Of a stretch of 64,000 nt of DNA, positions 7,206-17,374 are shown piece after piece. Under the pieces are notes generated by a model, which ran no database searches, was not told the DNA's origin, and saw nothing but the letters and a program-made list of their open reading frames with translations. Position numbers and translations under genes: made by a program. Within the stretch, counting starts at the first letter, position 1, and the number at the start of each line of letters is the position of its first letter. This DNA comes from Promicromonospora sukumoe 327MFSha3.1. Its GTDB lineage: Bacteria > Actinomycetota > Actinomycetes > Actinomycetales > Cellulomonadaceae. The stretch spans positions 1 to 64,000 of the forward strand of contig NZ_ARQM01000003.1 of the NCBI RefSeq assembly GCF_000385135.1. Direction: 5' to 3'.

Positions 7206-8423
7206 ATGACCGAGCCGATGCCGCTTCAACCCCCCGCGCCAGCAGAGCCGCTCGTGCTCACCGCGCCCGACCCGGTACAGCCCGTCGCCAGCACCCAGGC
7301 GCCCAAGATGGCACCAAAGGTGGACCCCGCCGTGGCTCCCGCGCTCGACCAGAAGGTCAGCACCTACCTGGACGGCCTGCTCGGCACCGACACCCGCTCC
7401 CCCGAGTTCGCGCAGCGCGCCGACGACGTGCGCACCATGGGCGACCAGGACATCCGGCAGGCCGCCGACTCCAGCAACCGGCTGCTGGCCACGCCCGTGC
7501 GCGCCCTGAAGGAGGGCGGCCTGGCCGACGGCTCGAAGGTGGGCCAGACCCTCCTGGAGCTGCGCCGCACCGTCGAGGACCTGGACCCGTCCGAGGCCAG
7601 CGTCGGCCGCAAGATCCTCGGCGTCATCCCGTTCGGCGACAAGATCCAGGACTACTTCCGCCGTTACGAGTCCGCCCAGGGACAGCTCAACGCCATCATC
7701 CAGGCCCTCCACAACGGGCAGGACGAGCTGCGGAAGGACAACGCGGCGCTCAACCTGGAGAAGCAGAACCTCTGGGACACCATGACGCGGCTCAACCAGT
7801 ACATCTACGTGGCCGAGCGGCTCGACGCCCAGCTCTCCGCGAAGATCGCCGAGCTGCAGATCGCCGACCCGGAGCGGGCCAAGGCGCTGTCCGAGGACGT
7901 CCTGTTCTACGTGCGCCAGAAGCACCAGGACCTGCTCACGCAGCTCGCCGTCTCGATCCAGGGCTACCTCGCGATCGACATCATCATCAAGAACAACATC
8001 GAGCTGACCAAGGGCGTGGACCGCGCGACGACGACCACGGTCTCCGCGCTGCGCACCGCCGTCATCGTGGCGCAGGCCCTCGCGAACCAGAAGCTCGTGC
8101 TCGACCAGATCGGCGCCCTGAACACGACGACGTCGAACATGATCGCGTCGACCTCCAAGATGCTCGCCGACCAGTCGGCGACCATCCAGGAGCAGGCCGC
8201 GAGCTCGACCGTCGGCATCGAGCAGCTCCAGACGGCGTTCGCGAACATCTACGCGACGATGGACTCCATCAGCGACTTCAAGACCCGTGCGCTGGACTCC
8301 ATGTCGCAGACCATCGGCGTGCTGCAGACCGAGACGACCAAGGCCTCCGAGTACGTCGAGCGGGCCCGGCGCACGAACACCGACGGCGTGGCGAGCGGTT
8401 CGCTCGATCTCGGCAACCGGTGA
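7206..8423 (+). CDS. telA: Toxic anion resistance protein TelA/KlaA family
   Basis: A 405-residue cytoplasmic helical protein. After a Pro/Ala-rich N-terminus (about 1-50) it matches the TelA family throughout: [22 protein letters not shown], a long coiled-coil-like central part, and repeated Thr/Ser-rich helices near the C-terminus ([16 protein letters not shown]). TelA was named from plasmid tellurite resistance, but its biochemistry is unknown and chromosomal copies often sit with stress and signalling genes. GAGGAG precedes ATG 7206. First gene of the ten-gene operon. Confidence 0.9.
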   Translation: MTEPMPLQPPAPAEPLVLTAPDPVQPVASTQAPKMAPKVDPAVAPALDQKVSTYLDGLLGTDTRSPEFAQRADDVRTMGDQDIRQAADSSNRLLATPVRALKEGGLADGSKVGQTLLELRRTVEDLDPSEASVGRKILGVIPFGDKIQDYFRRYESAQGQLNAIIQALHNGQDELRKDNAALNLEKQNLWDTMTRLNQYIYVAERLDAQLSAKIAELQIADPERAKALSEDVLFYVRQKHQDLLTQLAVSIQGYLAIDIIIKNNIELTKGVDRATTTTVSALRTAVIVAQALANQKLVLDQIGALNTTTSNMIASTSKMLADQSATIQEQAASSTVGIEQLQTAFANIYATMDSISDFKTRALDSMSQTIGVLQTETTKASEYVERARRTNTDGVASGSLDLGNR

Positions 8424-8446
8424 CGGCCGCAGGCACGGGGGAACGT

Positions 8447-9040
8447 ATGGGCTGGTGGCAGCGGATCTTCGGCGGCGGACGCCCCGAGGAGGAGCAGCCC
8501 GTCGCCGTCCCGGCACCGCCCACGACCGAGCAGATCGTGACGTCCGTCGACGCCGTCCTGGCCCGCGCGTCCGGCAAGGCCCCCGCGGCCGTGACCGCCC
8601 GCGTGCAGCGCGTGGTGGAGACGGTGCACGAGATGGTGCCGCGCCTGGACCGGCTCGGCCCCGGCTCCCAGCAGGCGCACACCGTCGTCGCCACGGCCAC
8701 GAGCTACCTGCCCGAGGCCGTCGACGCGTACCTGCGGCTGCCCCGCGACTTCGCCGACCGGCGCGTCGTGGACCGCGGCAAGACGTCGCTGCTGATCCTC
8801 TGCGACCAGCTCGACCTGCTGGGCGCGACGCTCGACAAGATCTCGGACGCCGTCTCGCGGGCCGACGCCGTGGCCCTCGTGGCGCACGGGCGGTTCCTGG
8901 AGGAGAAGTTCGGCACCTCGGGCCTCACGCTCCCGGGCCAGGTCCAGCCGGGCCAGATCCAGCCCGGCCAGGCCCTGCCCGGCCCGGGCGCGACAGGCCC
9001 CGGCACCGCGTCGGGCCCCGCGCCCCTGGAGGCCCCGTGA
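8447..9040 (+). CDS. Small helical protein of unknown function next to TelA
   Basis: A 197-residue protein starting [11 protein letters not shown]. Residues about 25-160 are predicted mostly helical ([42 protein letters not shown]). The tail contains three PGQ units ([11 protein letters not shown]). TelA genes are often next to small helical proteins of the XpaC-like group, but I cannot make a firm match. It follows TelA after 23 bp, with GGGGGA before ATG 8447, and its stop overlaps the next start (GTGA). Confidence 0.75.
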   Translation: MGWWQRIFGGGRPEEEQPVAVPAPPTTEQIVTSVDAVLARASGKAPAAVTARVQRVVETVHEMVPRLDRLGPGSQQAHTVVATATSYLPEAVDAYLRLPRDFADRRVVDRGKTSLLILCDQLDLLGATLDKISDAVSRADAVALVAHGRFLEEKFGTSGLTLPGQVQPGQIQPGQALPGPGATGPGTASGPAPLEAP

Positions 9041-10425
9041 CGACGACGGCGCTGGCCACCGCTCTCGACGCCCTCGCGGCGGCCGGCACCGCCGCCGGCG
9101 TGGGCGGCCCGGCGGCCCGCGCCGAGGGCGAGCGGCTGGCCGCCGCCGTCGCCGAGTCCTCCCCCGGCGCCCCGGCCGACTGGCTCGCGGCGACGTCCCC
9201 GGGCCGGCCGGCGTCGGCCACGCTGCAACCCTTCTTCGACGCCGCCGTGGGCGCCCGGCGCTGGCGCTCCGCCCCGACGGACCTGCTCGCGGGCCTCGTG
9301 GCGGACGGCTCGGCCCACGCGGCCGGGTACGCCGAGGCGCTGGCCGCGGTGGTCGACGCCGCCGCCGGGCTCGGCGACCCGAGCATCAGCGCCATCGCCG
9401 CCGCCGAGGGCACCAAGGCCGTGCACCGCAGCGCGGCGGCGGGCCGCGCGGCCGCGCCCCGGCCCGCCGGCGACCTGGGCCTGGAGTTCGGCGCTCCGGT
9501 CAGCGCACCCACGCCGTCGGCCACGGAACCGGAGCCGTCCGCCCAGACCGCACAGGCCGCCGGGACCGAGCCCGAGCCCGGACCCGCGGACGAGCCCCGC
9601 CCGCTGGCCGAGCTGCTCGACGAGCTGGACCAGCTCATCGGCCTGGGCCGGGTCAAGGACGAGATCCACCGCCAGACCGAGCTGCTGCGGATCGAGCGGC
9701 TGCGCGCCGAGGCGGGCCTGACCTCCCCCACGCTCACGCGCCACCTGGTGTTCACCGGCAACCCCGGCACGGGCAAGACCACGGTGGGCCGCCTGGTGGC
9801 GGGCATCTACCGCGCGCTCGGCCTGCTGGACAAGGGCCACCTCGTGGAGGTCGACCGCTCCGAGCTGGTGGCCGGGTACCTGGGCCAGACGGCGGAGAAG
9901 ACGACGGCGGTGGTGCAGCGCGCCCTGGGCGGCGTGCTGTTCATCGACGAGGCGTACGCGCTGGCCGAGGACCAGTACGGCCGCGAGGCCGTGGACACGC
10001 TGGTCAAGGACATGGAGGACCACCGCGACGACCTCGTGGTGATCGTGGCGGGCTACCCGGGCCCCATGGCCCGGTTCATCGCGACGAACCCGGGCCTGGA
10101 GAGCCGGTTCGCGCGGACCATCACGTTCGAGGACTACTCGCCCGAGGAGCTGCGCCGCATCTTCGCGGCCATGGCGGGCTCCGCGGACTTCGAGCCGGAG
10201 CCGGAGACCCTCGACCGGTTCGACCGTCTCGCGGCGGACCAGGTGCGGGGCGAGGGCTTCGGCAACGGCCGCTGGGCACGCAACGTGCTCGACTCCGCGA
10301 TCGCCCGGCACGCCTGGCGCCTGCGGGACGTTGAACGACCGACGGTGGACCAGCTGCGCACGCTGGTCCCGGAAGACCTGGAGGACGTCGTGGACATCGG
10401 GACAGACAGCGAGGCCACCCTGTGA
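9037..10425 (+). CDS. CbbX/SpoVK-like AAA+ ATPase
   Basis: A 462-residue protein. The first 190 residues are an Ala-rich helical region with a Pro/Glu/Ala-rich linker. The C-terminal AAA+ module (about 195-460) has Walker A GNPGTGKT (about 241-248), Walker [11 protein letters not shown] (about 300), sensor segment [10 protein letters not shown] and the arginine-finger region [11 protein letters not shown]. This is the CbbX/SpoVK subfamily of hexameric remodelling ATPases. Paired with a VWA protein in the same operon, it may be a chaperone pair, as MoxR-type AAA+ and VWA proteins often are; that is inference. GTG 9037 overlaps the upstream stop. Confidence 0.9.
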   Translation: MTTTALATALDALAAAGTAAGVGGPAARAEGERLAAAVAESSPGAPADWLAATSPGRPASATLQPFFDAAVGARRWRSAPTDLLAGLVADGSAHAAGYAEALAAVVDAAAGLGDPSISAIAAAEGTKAVHRSAAAGRAAAPRPAGDLGLEFGAPVSAPTPSATEPEPSAQTAQAAGTEPEPGPADEPRPLAELLDELDQLIGLGRVKDEIHRQTELLRIERLRAEAGLTSPTLTRHLVFTGNPGTGKTTVGRLVAGIYRALGLLDKGHLVEVDRSELVAGYLGQTAEKTTAVVQRALGGVLFIDEAYALAEDQYGREAVDTLVKDMEDHRDDLVVIVAGYPGPMARFIATNPGLESRFARTITFEDYSPEELRRIFAAMAGSADFEPEPETLDRFDRLAADQVRGEGFGNGRWARNVLDSAIARHAWRLRDVERPTVDQLRTLVPEDLEDVVDIGTDSEATL

Positions 10426-11768
10426 CCGCACCCCTGACGACCACGGGCCCCCCGCCGGCCGACCCGGACCCGGCGGCCCCGGCCCCCGGCGACACCCCGC
10501 CTGCCCGCACCGGCCTGCGGGACCGCATCACGGCGGAGCTCGCGACCACCCCGGGACGGCTGGCGCTGGCCACCGCCGTGGCCGTGGTGGCGTGCCTCCT
10601 GCTGGCGGTCACCGGGTTCCTGGCGGGCAACAGCCAGGCCGCGGCGCTCCGGGACGCGCAGCGCGACGCCGCCCAGCTCGTGGGCACGCAGGAGCTGCGC
10701 AACGACCTGGTCTCGGCCGACGCGACGGCGACCAACGCCTTCCTGGTCGGCGGGCTGGAGCCCACCGAGGCCCGGGAGCGCTACGAGGCCAGCCTGTCCG
10801 AGGCCGCGCAGGCCCTGCCGACCCTGTCCGCCACAGCGCAGGGCGCGGACGAGACCGCCGACCTGGCCACGGTCTCCGACTCCGTGCAGCGGTACGCGGG
10901 CCTGGTCGAGTCGGCCCGCGCCAACAACCGGCAGGGGTTCCCCGTGGGCGCCGCCTACCTGGACCAGGCCTCGGCGGCCCTGCGCGACGAGGTGCTGCCG
11001 ACGCTCGACCAGGTGGCGGTCTCGACGTCCGAGCGGGTCGACTCCGACCTGACCTCCGTCACCCTCGCCCAGGCCCTGCTGCTGTTCGTGCTGCTGGGCC
11101 TGGTGGCGCTGGCCGCCGTCCAGCTCTGGCTGGCGCGGCGCACCCGCCGCCGGCTCAACCTGGGCCTGGCCGCGGCGAGCGCCGCCCTGCTGGTGGGCGG
11201 CATCGTGGCGACGGTCGCGGTCCTGGGCGGCAACGGCGTGGCCCGGTCGGTGGCGAGCGGCCCGTACGCCGCCACGGTCGCCACGTCGCAGGCGCTGTCG
11301 CAGGCGACGGACGCCAAGTCCATGGAGTCGTTCACGCTGATCAAGCGCGGTTCCGGCGCCGAGTTCGAGGAGACCTACCAGACCGCGGTGGCCGACGCCC
11401 GCAACCTGCTGGACGAGGCGGCGGACGCCGTCCCGAGCACCGGCTCCGGCTCCGACTCGCCCCGCGAGCTGCTGGACGCGTGGGACGCCAGGCACGCCGA
11501 GATCCGCGAGCTGGACGACGGCGGTGACTGGGAGGCCGCCGTCGAGGCGGCGACGTCCACGGCCGACGACTCGGCGGGCGCGGCCTTCACCGCGTTCTCC
11601 GACCGGGCCCACGCCGACGTGGAGGCCACCAGCGCCGACGCCGTCGGCCGGCTCGGCTCCGCGGCGACCACCGCGCAGATCGCCGCGTGGGTCGCCCTCG
11701 TGCTCGGTGTCGCCGGGGCCGTGGCCGCGGCCGCCGGGATGAACGTCCGCCTGAAGGAGTACCGATGA
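10422..11768 (+). CDS. glnX: GlnX-like membrane sensor subunit
   Basis: A 448-residue membrane protein with four predicted helices: TM1 about 46-69, TM2 and TM3 around 210-265 separated by a basic loop (ARRTRRRLN), and TM4 at about 422-442. Two similar helical domains of about 145 residues, between TM1-TM2 and TM3-TM4, face outside. This matches GlnX of mycobacteria, which with GlnH senses external aspartate/glutamate and controls PknG. Identification rests on topology and on glnH and pknG lying in the same operon. GTG 10422 overlaps the AAA+ stop. Confidence 0.8.
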   Translation: MTAPLTTTGPPPADPDPAAPAPGDTPPARTGLRDRITAELATTPGRLALATAVAVVACLLLAVTGFLAGNSQAAALRDAQRDAAQLVGTQELRNDLVSADATATNAFLVGGLEPTEARERYEASLSEAAQALPTLSATAQGADETADLATVSDSVQRYAGLVESARANNRQGFPVGAAYLDQASAALRDEVLPTLDQVAVSTSERVDSDLTSVTLAQALLLFVLLGLVALAAVQLWLARRTRRRLNLGLAAASAALLVGGIVATVAVLGGNGVARSVASGPYAATVATSQALSQATDAKSMESFTLIKRGSGAEFEETYQTAVADARNLLDEAADAVPSTGSGSDSPRELLDAWDARHAEIRELDDGGDWEAAVEAATSTADDSAGAAFTAFSDRAHADVEATSADAVGRLGSAATTAQIAAWVALVLGVAGAVAAAAGMNVRLKEYR

Positions 11769-12799
11769 GCACGCGCGCAGCCCGCAGACCGATCGCCGCC
11801 GCCCTGGTGGCGCTGGCCCTGGTGGGCACGACGGCGGCGTGCGCGCCCCAGCCCACGACGCAGCTCCTGACCGGCGCGGCCGGGGTGGGCTCCGCGCAGG
11901 AGTCCGTGCAGGACACCGCGCCGGGATCGGCTCCGCAGGCCGCGGCGGGCGGCACGACGTCGGGCACGGCGACCGCGGCGGCGGACTGCAGCGACGGGCT
12001 GCCGGCCGTCGCCTCGGCGGACCCGGACGGCAGCCCCGAGGTGACGTCGGGCTCCACGATGGCCGACATCCGCGAGCGCGGGGCGCTGCGGGTCGGCGTC
12101 TCGGCGGACACCCTGCTCATGGGCTCGCGCAACCCGTTCAACGGTGACATCGAGGGCTTCGACATCGACGTGGCCCGGCAGATCGCGGACGCGATCCTGG
12201 GCGACCCCGACAAGATCCAGTACCGGGTCATCACGTCCGGCGACCGGGAGACCGTGCTGGAGGACGGCGACGTCGACGTCGTGACGCGCGCGTTCACGAT
12301 CAACTGCGACCGGTGGGAGAACATCGCGTTCTCCGCGGAGTACTACCACGCGGGCCAGAAGCTGCTGGTGCCGTCGACGTCGGACGTGGAGAGCATCGAC
12401 GACCTGGACGGGCAGCGCGTGTGCGCGCCGGAGGGCACCACGACCCTGGAGCGGCTGGAGGAGTGGGAGGGCGTCGAGGCGGTGCCCGCGGCCACCCACA
12501 CCACGTGCCTGGTCCTGTTCCAGCAGGGGGCGGTGGACGCCATCACCGGCGACGACACGGTCCTGGCGGGCTTCGCGGCCCAGGACCCGTACGCCAAGGT
12601 GGTGGGCGACGCCGTCAGCGACGAGCCGTACGGCGTGGGCATCCCCGCCGGCCAGCCGGACATGGTGCGGTTCGTCAACGGGGTGCTGGAGGACATGGTC
12701 TCCAGCGGGGAGTGGGAGAAGTCCTACGACCGCTGGCTGGGCGACGCGCTCGGCAGCGCGCCGGACGCCCCGGAGCCCGTGTACGGACGGACGCCGTGA
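11765..12799 (+). CDS. glnH: GlnH-like amino-acid binding lipoprotein
   Basis: A 344-residue family-3 solute-binding protein. A signal peptide ends in lipobox VGTTAAC, followed by a Thr/Gly/Ala-rich tether and the binding fold (about 95-335) starting TMADIRERGALRVGVSADT, with FNGDIEGFDIDVARQIADAI and TRAFTINCDRWENIAFS. No ABC permease or ATPase is nearby, so it is more likely a receptor than an importer part. In M. tuberculosis GlnH binds Asp/Glu and acts with GlnX upstream of PknG. ATG 11765 overlaps the glnX stop. Confidence 0.85.
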   Translation: MSTRAARRPIAAALVALALVGTTAACAPQPTTQLLTGAAGVGSAQESVQDTAPGSAPQAAAGGTTSGTATAAADCSDGLPAVASADPDGSPEVTSGSTMADIRERGALRVGVSADTLLMGSRNPFNGDIEGFDIDVARQIADAILGDPDKIQYRVITSGDRETVLEDGDVDVVTRAFTINCDRWENIAFSAEYYHAGQKLLVPSTSDVESIDDLDGQRVCAPEGTTTLERLEEWEGVEAVPAATHTTCLVLFQQGAVDAITGDDTVLAGFAAQDPYAKVVGDAVSDEPYGVGIPAGQPDMVRFVNGVLEDMVSSGEWEKSYDRWLGDALGSAPDAPEPVYGRTP

Positions 12800-13899
12800 G
12801 CCGGACACAGCGCGCGCCGGCGCCGCCCGGTGCCCTGGGCGTGGCGGCCGAGCCCGCCGCGCTGCTCACCTACCTGTCCGACCTGCAGGCCTGGCTCGAC
12901 GTGCGCCGGGCCGACCTGGACCGGCTCGACACCGCGGCCCGGCAGGCCGGCGCGGACGCCGTCACCGCCGACGTCGTGCTGGCCCTGACCCTGTGGCAGG
13001 CGGTGCGCACGCGCGCCGACGAGCTGATCGAGGTCTGGGACTCCGGGCGGGCCGACGCGGTGGCGCGCGAGCGCATGTCGCAGCTCGTCTGGGGCCGGCT
13101 CGGCGGCGACCCCGCCACGTCCCTCCTCTCCCTGGTCGACGCCGCCCGGCTGTGCGACGCGCAGTCCGACCAGCTCGCCACGAGGCTGTCCTTCGACCCG
13201 CACGCCGCCGACGTCACCGCGCGGTTCCGGGCGGTGGCCGCCGGGATCGTCCGGGCGGAGGACGCCGCGCGGGCCACGGCCGCGACGGAGGACGACGCCG
13301 CCGTCGCCCGCCTGCGCGACCGGCACGCCCGGCTCAAGGCGGACGCCGCCCGCGGCGCCGACGTCACCGGGCCGCTGGGCGCGCTGGAGGACGAGGTCGC
13401 GCGCACCGAGCGGGACCTCATCGTGCACGCGGCCCGGAGCCGGTCGCTCGCCAAGGACCGGGAGCGCGCCGTCGAGCTGCGCGCCGCCCTCGCGGGCCGG
13501 GCGCCGGGGCTGGCGAGCATCGCCGACCGCTGCCGCCGGGAGGTCGCCGACCCGCCGCGGCTCGCGATCCCGGACGTGCTCCGGCTCGGCGAGGTGCCGC
13601 ACGAGCAGGCGGCGCTGACGACCTACGTCCAGCGGCTGGGCGCCGTCGAGCGCGCCATGGAGAAGGTCGAGGACGCCTACACCGCACCGCTGCGGGAGCG
13701 CGCCGAGCTGCGCTACCGCGTCAAGAACCTGATGACGAAGGCCCAGGGCAACGGGCGCTCGTCGTCGCCGGCCGTGAAGGCGGGCGAGGACGAGGTGCGC
13801 GACGTGCTCGACGCGACCCCCTGCGACCTGGCCCTGGCCCGGCACTTCACCGAGCAGCTCGAGACGCTCGTGCGCGACCTCCCGGAGGGACACCGATGA
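12796..13899 (+). CDS. Unknown helical protein between GlnH and PknG
   Basis: A 367-residue, Ala/Arg/Asp/Glu-rich protein with no signal peptide or membrane segment. It is predicted almost wholly helical, with coiled-coil-like stretches (AEPAALLTYLSDLQAWLDVRR; VARLRDRHARLKADAARG). A basic patch near the C-terminus reads ELRYRVKNLMTKAQGNGR. I do not recognise a family. It is locked between glnH and pknG by four-base stop/start overlaps on both sides, so it is probably made in step with them. A cytoplasmic adaptor between the GlnX-GlnH receptor and PknG is one reasonable guess. Confidence 0.8.
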   Translation: MSRTQRAPAPPGALGVAAEPAALLTYLSDLQAWLDVRRADLDRLDTAARQAGADAVTADVVLALTLWQAVRTRADELIEVWDSGRADAVARERMSQLVWGRLGGDPATSLLSLVDAARLCDAQSDQLATRLSFDPHAADVTARFRAVAAGIVRAEDAARATAATEDDAAVARLRDRHARLKADAARGADVTGPLGALEDEVARTERDLIVHAARSRSLAKDRERAVELRAALAGRAPGLASIADRCRREVADPPRLAIPDVLRLGEVPHEQAALTTYVQRLGAVERAMEKVEDAYTAPLRERAELRYRVKNLMTKAQGNGRSSSPAVKAGEDEVRDVLDATPCDLALARHFTEQLETLVRDLPEGHR

Positions 13900-16187
13900 C
13901 CGAACAGAAGTGCGCCGAGCCGGGCTGCACCGGCACCATCGAGGACGGCTACTGCAACGTCTGCGGCACGCCCGCCGGCGGCAACCCGGACGGCGACGCG
14001 CTGGCCGCCGTCGCCGCGTCGTGGGCCGAGGGCGACCTCGACGCGACCACGGTCCGCGCGTCGGGCTCCGTGCCGAACGGGATGGCGGAGCCGTCGACCG
14101 GGCGCACCAGCTCCTCGCGCCTCGCCTCCACCGCCCTGGGCTCGGCCCGCGTCACCGGGGGCACCAGCCAGACGCGCCGGGTCGGCACCGGCTCGACGCG
14201 CCTGCGCGGGCACCGCCTCGGCGCGGGCCTGACCACCGTGCCGCACACCCCGGTCGCCGACCCGCTGCAGGCCGTCATGGCCACGCCCGAGCTCGCGGAG
14301 TCCAAGCGGTTCTGCCCCACGTGCGGGCAGCCCGTGGGCCGGGCCAGGGACGGCGTGCCCGGCCGCATCGCCGGGTTCTGCGGGCACTGCGGCGCGCGGT
14401 ACGACTTCGCGCCCGCGCTCAAGGCGGGCGACCTCGTGGCCCGGCAGTACGAGGTGGTGGGCTGCCTGGCCCACGGTGGCCTCGGCTGGATCTACCTGGC
14501 CCGGGACCGCAACGTCAGCGGCCGCTGGGTGGTGCTCAAGGGCCTGCTGAACGCGGGCGACACCGAGGCGTACGAGGCCGCCGTCGCCGAGCGGCAGTTC
14601 CTCGCCGAGGTGGAGCACCCGCTCATCGTCGAGATCTTCAACTTCGTGCTGCACGAGGGCCTGGGCTACACCGTCATGGAGTTCGTCGGCGGCCGGTCGC
14701 TCAAGGACGTGCTCAAGGACCGCCGCGAGCAGGACGGCGGCCAGCCGCGCCCGCTGCCCGTGGACCAGGCCATCGCCTACATCCTCGAGGTGCTGCCCGC
14801 GTTCAGCTACCTGCACGACCACGACCTGCTGTACTGCGACTTCAAGCCGGACAACATCATCGCCCAGGGCGACGGCGTCAAGCTGATCGACATGGGCGGC
14901 GTGCGCCGCACCGACGACCTCACGTCGGCCATCTACGGCACCGTCGGCTACCAGGCGCCCGAGGTGCCGGAGGTCGGCCCGTCCGTCGCGTCGGACATCT
15001 TCACGCTCGGCCGCACCCTGGCCTCCCTGGTGCTGGACTTCCGGGGCAACACGACCGTCTACCAGGCGTCGTTCCCGCCGGTCGCCGACACCCCCGTGTT
15101 CCAGAAGTACGACTCGTTCTACCGCTGGCTCGCCAAGGCCTGCGCGCCCGCGCCCGCCGACCGGTTCGCGTCGGTGGACGAGGCCCGGGTGCAGCTCCTG
15201 GGCGTGCTGCGCGAGGTGGTCGCCACCGACAAGGGGCCGGGATACACGGCCACGACGTCGGCCGAGTCGGTGCTGTTCGGCGTGCCGCCGCTCGACGGCG
15301 CCGACGGCGCCCTGGACTGGAACGAGCTGCCGCTGCTGAAGGTCGACTCCACCGACCCGATGGCGTCCTGGCTGGCCGGCGTCAACGTCGCCGACCCGGC
15401 CGAACGCATCAAGGCGCTGGCCGACCCGGCCGAGCACACCGTCGAGGTGCGCCTCGCCGTGGCGCGGGCCGCGATCGAGGCGGACGACGGCGCACTGCTC
15501 CGCTCCACCGTCGCGCAGATCCTGGAGCACGACCCGTGGGAGTGGCGCGCCGCCTGGCTGGAGGGCCTCGGGCACCTCGCGACCGGCAACGCCGCCGCGG
15601 CCCGCGCGTCGTTCAACGCCGTCTACGGGCAGGTGCCCGGCGAGCCCGCGCCGAAGCTGGCGCTGGCCACGGTCTGCGAGCTGTCGGGCGAGCCCGGCGT
15701 GGCCGAGCAGCTCTACGGCACCATCGCCCGGGCGGACGCCAACTACACGGGCGCGGCCGCGTTCGGCCTGGCCCGCGTCCGGTCCGGGGGCGGCGACCTG
15801 GACGGCGCGCTCGGCGCGCTGGAGCTCGTGGGCCCCACGCGCGGGTCGTTCCCGGACGCCCGCCTGCAGCGGGCCCGGCTGCTCGTGGAGGCGCACCGCT
15901 CGCTGGTCGACCTGGCCGACGCCGTCGCCGGGCTCGACGCCGCCCACATCCCCGACCGCCCCAAGGCCGTCGTCACCGTCGAGGCCCTCGACGAGGCGCT
16001 GGAGATCGTGCTGCGCGACGGCCCCCTGCCGAGCCTGCGGGTGGCGGGCGTGACCGCCGAGGAGGGGCCGCTGCGGGACCGGCTGGAGCTCGCCCTGCGC
16101 AACCTCGCCCACCTCACGGACGACCGCTCGGAGCGCGTGGCGCTCGTGGACCGGGCAAACTCCGTACGGCAGTGGACGTGGCGATAA
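13896..16187 (+). CDS. pknG: Serine/threonine protein kinase PknG
   Basis: A 763-residue soluble kinase with the PknG layout. It has an N-terminal zinc ribbon (CxxxxC...CNVCGTP, residues 6-24), a rubredoxin-like pair CPTCG/CGHCG (about 140-166), a kinase domain (about 180-450) and a TPR tail. Kinase landmarks are the catalytic Lys in VVLKG (about 214), YCDFKPDN in place of HRD (about 313-320) and DMGGV in place of DFG (about 332-336). In actinobacteria PknG phosphorylates the FHA protein GarA/OdhI and so controls 2-oxoglutarate use. M. tuberculosis PknG is about 750 residues. The first zinc ribbon is an addition resembling those on the phosphatase and FHA protein downstream. Confidence 0.95.
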   Translation: MTEQKCAEPGCTGTIEDGYCNVCGTPAGGNPDGDALAAVAASWAEGDLDATTVRASGSVPNGMAEPSTGRTSSSRLASTALGSARVTGGTSQTRRVGTGSTRLRGHRLGAGLTTVPHTPVADPLQAVMATPELAESKRFCPTCGQPVGRARDGVPGRIAGFCGHCGARYDFAPALKAGDLVARQYEVVGCLAHGGLGWIYLARDRNVSGRWVVLKGLLNAGDTEAYEAAVAERQFLAEVEHPLIVEIFNFVLHEGLGYTVMEFVGGRSLKDVLKDRREQDGGQPRPLPVDQAIAYILEVLPAFSYLHDHDLLYCDFKPDNIIAQGDGVKLIDMGGVRRTDDLTSAIYGTVGYQAPEVPEVGPSVASDIFTLGRTLASLVLDFRGNTTVYQASFPPVADTPVFQKYDSFYRWLAKACAPAPADRFASVDEARVQLLGVLREVVATDKGPGYTATTSAESVLFGVPPLDGADGALDWNELPLLKVDSTDPMASWLAGVNVADPAERIKALADPAEHTVEVRLAVARAAIEADDGALLRSTVAQILEHDPWEWRAAWLEGLGHLATGNAAAARASFNAVYGQVPGEPAPKLALATVCELSGEPGVAEQLYGTIARADANYTGAAAFGLARVRSGGGDLDGALGALELVGPTRGSFPDARLQRARLLVEAHRSLVDLADAVAGLDAAHIPDRPKAVVTVEALDEALEIVLRDGPLPSLRVAGVTAEEGPLRDRLELALRNLAHLTDDRSERVALVDRANSVRQWTWR

Positions 16188-16230
16188 CCGGGGCGGGAGC
16201 CCTGACGAAAGCAAGGAGATCCACCCAGAC
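16188..16230 (+). promoter_or_regulatory. Short gap with strong ribosome binding site before the PP2C gene
   Basis: The only non-overlapping junction in the pknG half of the operon apart from the next one. AAGGAG lies about ten bases before ATG 16231. No clear internal promoter or terminator is visible. Confidence 0.5.
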
Positions 16231-17349
16231 ATGAGTGCCGAAGACAGCGTCCTCGTCCGATGCCCCAGCTGCGGGGAGAACGCGGCGCCCCGCGCCAGGT
16301 TCTGCGAGAACTGCGGCACCGCGCTGGGCACCGGCGGGGCAGACCCGTCCCTGCCCTCCGAGGTGACGCTGGACGTCGCCCCCACGGTCCTGGACCTCGA
16401 CCCCGCGACGGGCGAGGCCGGGGGCAACCGCCGGTGCGCGGCCTGCGGCGGCGTCATCGCCGACGACGGCTACTGCGCCGACTGCGGCACCCCCGGCCAG
16501 TCCGAGCGCGACCACTTCGAGGAGCGGCCGGCCACCTGGGTCGCCGGAGTCTGCGACCGCGGCATCCGGCACGCGCGCAACGAGGACGCGATGGCCCTGG
16601 CCGCGAACGGCGCCTTCGCGGCGCTGGTGGTGTGCGACGGCGTCTCCAGCGCACCGGACTCCGACGTCGCCTCGCTCGCCGCGAGCCGGGCCGCGCGGGA
16701 CGTGCTCGTGGCCTACGGGCCCGAGGGGCCGAGCTCGGTCGAGGGCGCGACCAGCCGCCGCATCGCGGGCTGGACCGACGCCATGGTCGCCGCGTCGCGC
16801 GCCGCCGGGCAGGCCGTGCGCGGCGCCGCCGAGCAGCTCGCCGCGACCAAGGGGACCGACGTGGCGGACGACCCGCCGTCGTGCACGTTCGTGGCCGCCG
16901 TCGTCGACCACGACCTCATCGTCGCGGGCTGGCTCGGCGACTCCCGCGTGTACTGGCTGCCGGACGCCGGGCCCGCCGAGCAGCTCAGCGTCGACGACTC
17001 GTGGGCGCAGGAGATGATCGCCGCCGGCGTGCCGCGCGCCCAGGCCGAGACGTCGCCGCAGGCGCACGCCATCACCCGGTGGCTCGGGCCCGACGCCGCC
17101 GACACCGACGCGCGCTGCGCCGCGACCGTCCCGAACGGTCCCGGCTGGCTGCTGGTCTGCTCGGACGGCCTGTGGAACTACTGCTCCGACGCGCACGAGA
17201 TGGGTGAGCTCGTGCGCAAGTTCGCCGGCTGCGGCGAACCCCACGCCGCCGCCGCGGCGCTCGTCCGCTGGGCGAACGCCCAGGGCGGGCGGGACAACAT
17301 CACCGCCGCGCTCGCGCGGATCGCCCCGACTGTCACCGAGCAGCGCTAG
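16231..17349 (+). CDS. PP2C-family protein phosphatase with two zinc ribbons
   Basis: A 372-residue phosphatase. Two zinc ribbons come first: CPSC...CENCGTA (about 11-31) and CAAC...CADCGTP (about 70-89). The PP2C domain follows (about 98-368) with metal-binding motifs RHARNEDA, LVVCDGVSS, GWLGDSRVYW, VCSDGLWNY and GGRDNITAA. It should remove phosphate from Ser/Thr. In corynebacteria a PP2C enzyme reverses PknG action on OdhI, so this is the likely partner of the adjacent kinase. Strong ribosome binding site. Confidence 0.93.
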   Translation: MSAEDSVLVRCPSCGENAAPRARFCENCGTALGTGGADPSLPSEVTLDVAPTVLDLDPATGEAGGNRRCAACGGVIADDGYCADCGTPGQSERDHFEERPATWVAGVCDRGIRHARNEDAMALAANGAFAALVVCDGVSSAPDSDVASLAASRAARDVLVAYGPEGPSSVEGATSRRIAGWTDAMVAASRAAGQAVRGAAEQLAATKGTDVADDPPSCTFVAAVVDHDLIVAGWLGDSRVYWLPDAGPAEQLSVDDSWAQEMIAAGVPRAQAETSPQAHAITRWLGPDAADTDARCAATVPNGPGWLLVCSDGLWNYCSDAHEMGELVRKFAGCGEPHAAAAALVRWANAQGGRDNITAALARIAPTVTEQR

Positions 17350-17374
17350 CCTGCCGTAACCGAGAGGAGCCACC

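Noticed and set aside
7206-8423. TelA as evidence for a tellurite-resistance island
   Set aside because: No ter genes, plasmid functions or other resistance genes are nearby; the gene is embedded in a signalling operon.
13713-16457. 914-codon minus-strand open frame over pknG
   Set aside because: Shadow of PknG, which has clear kinase motifs on the other strand; the antisense product has no motif.
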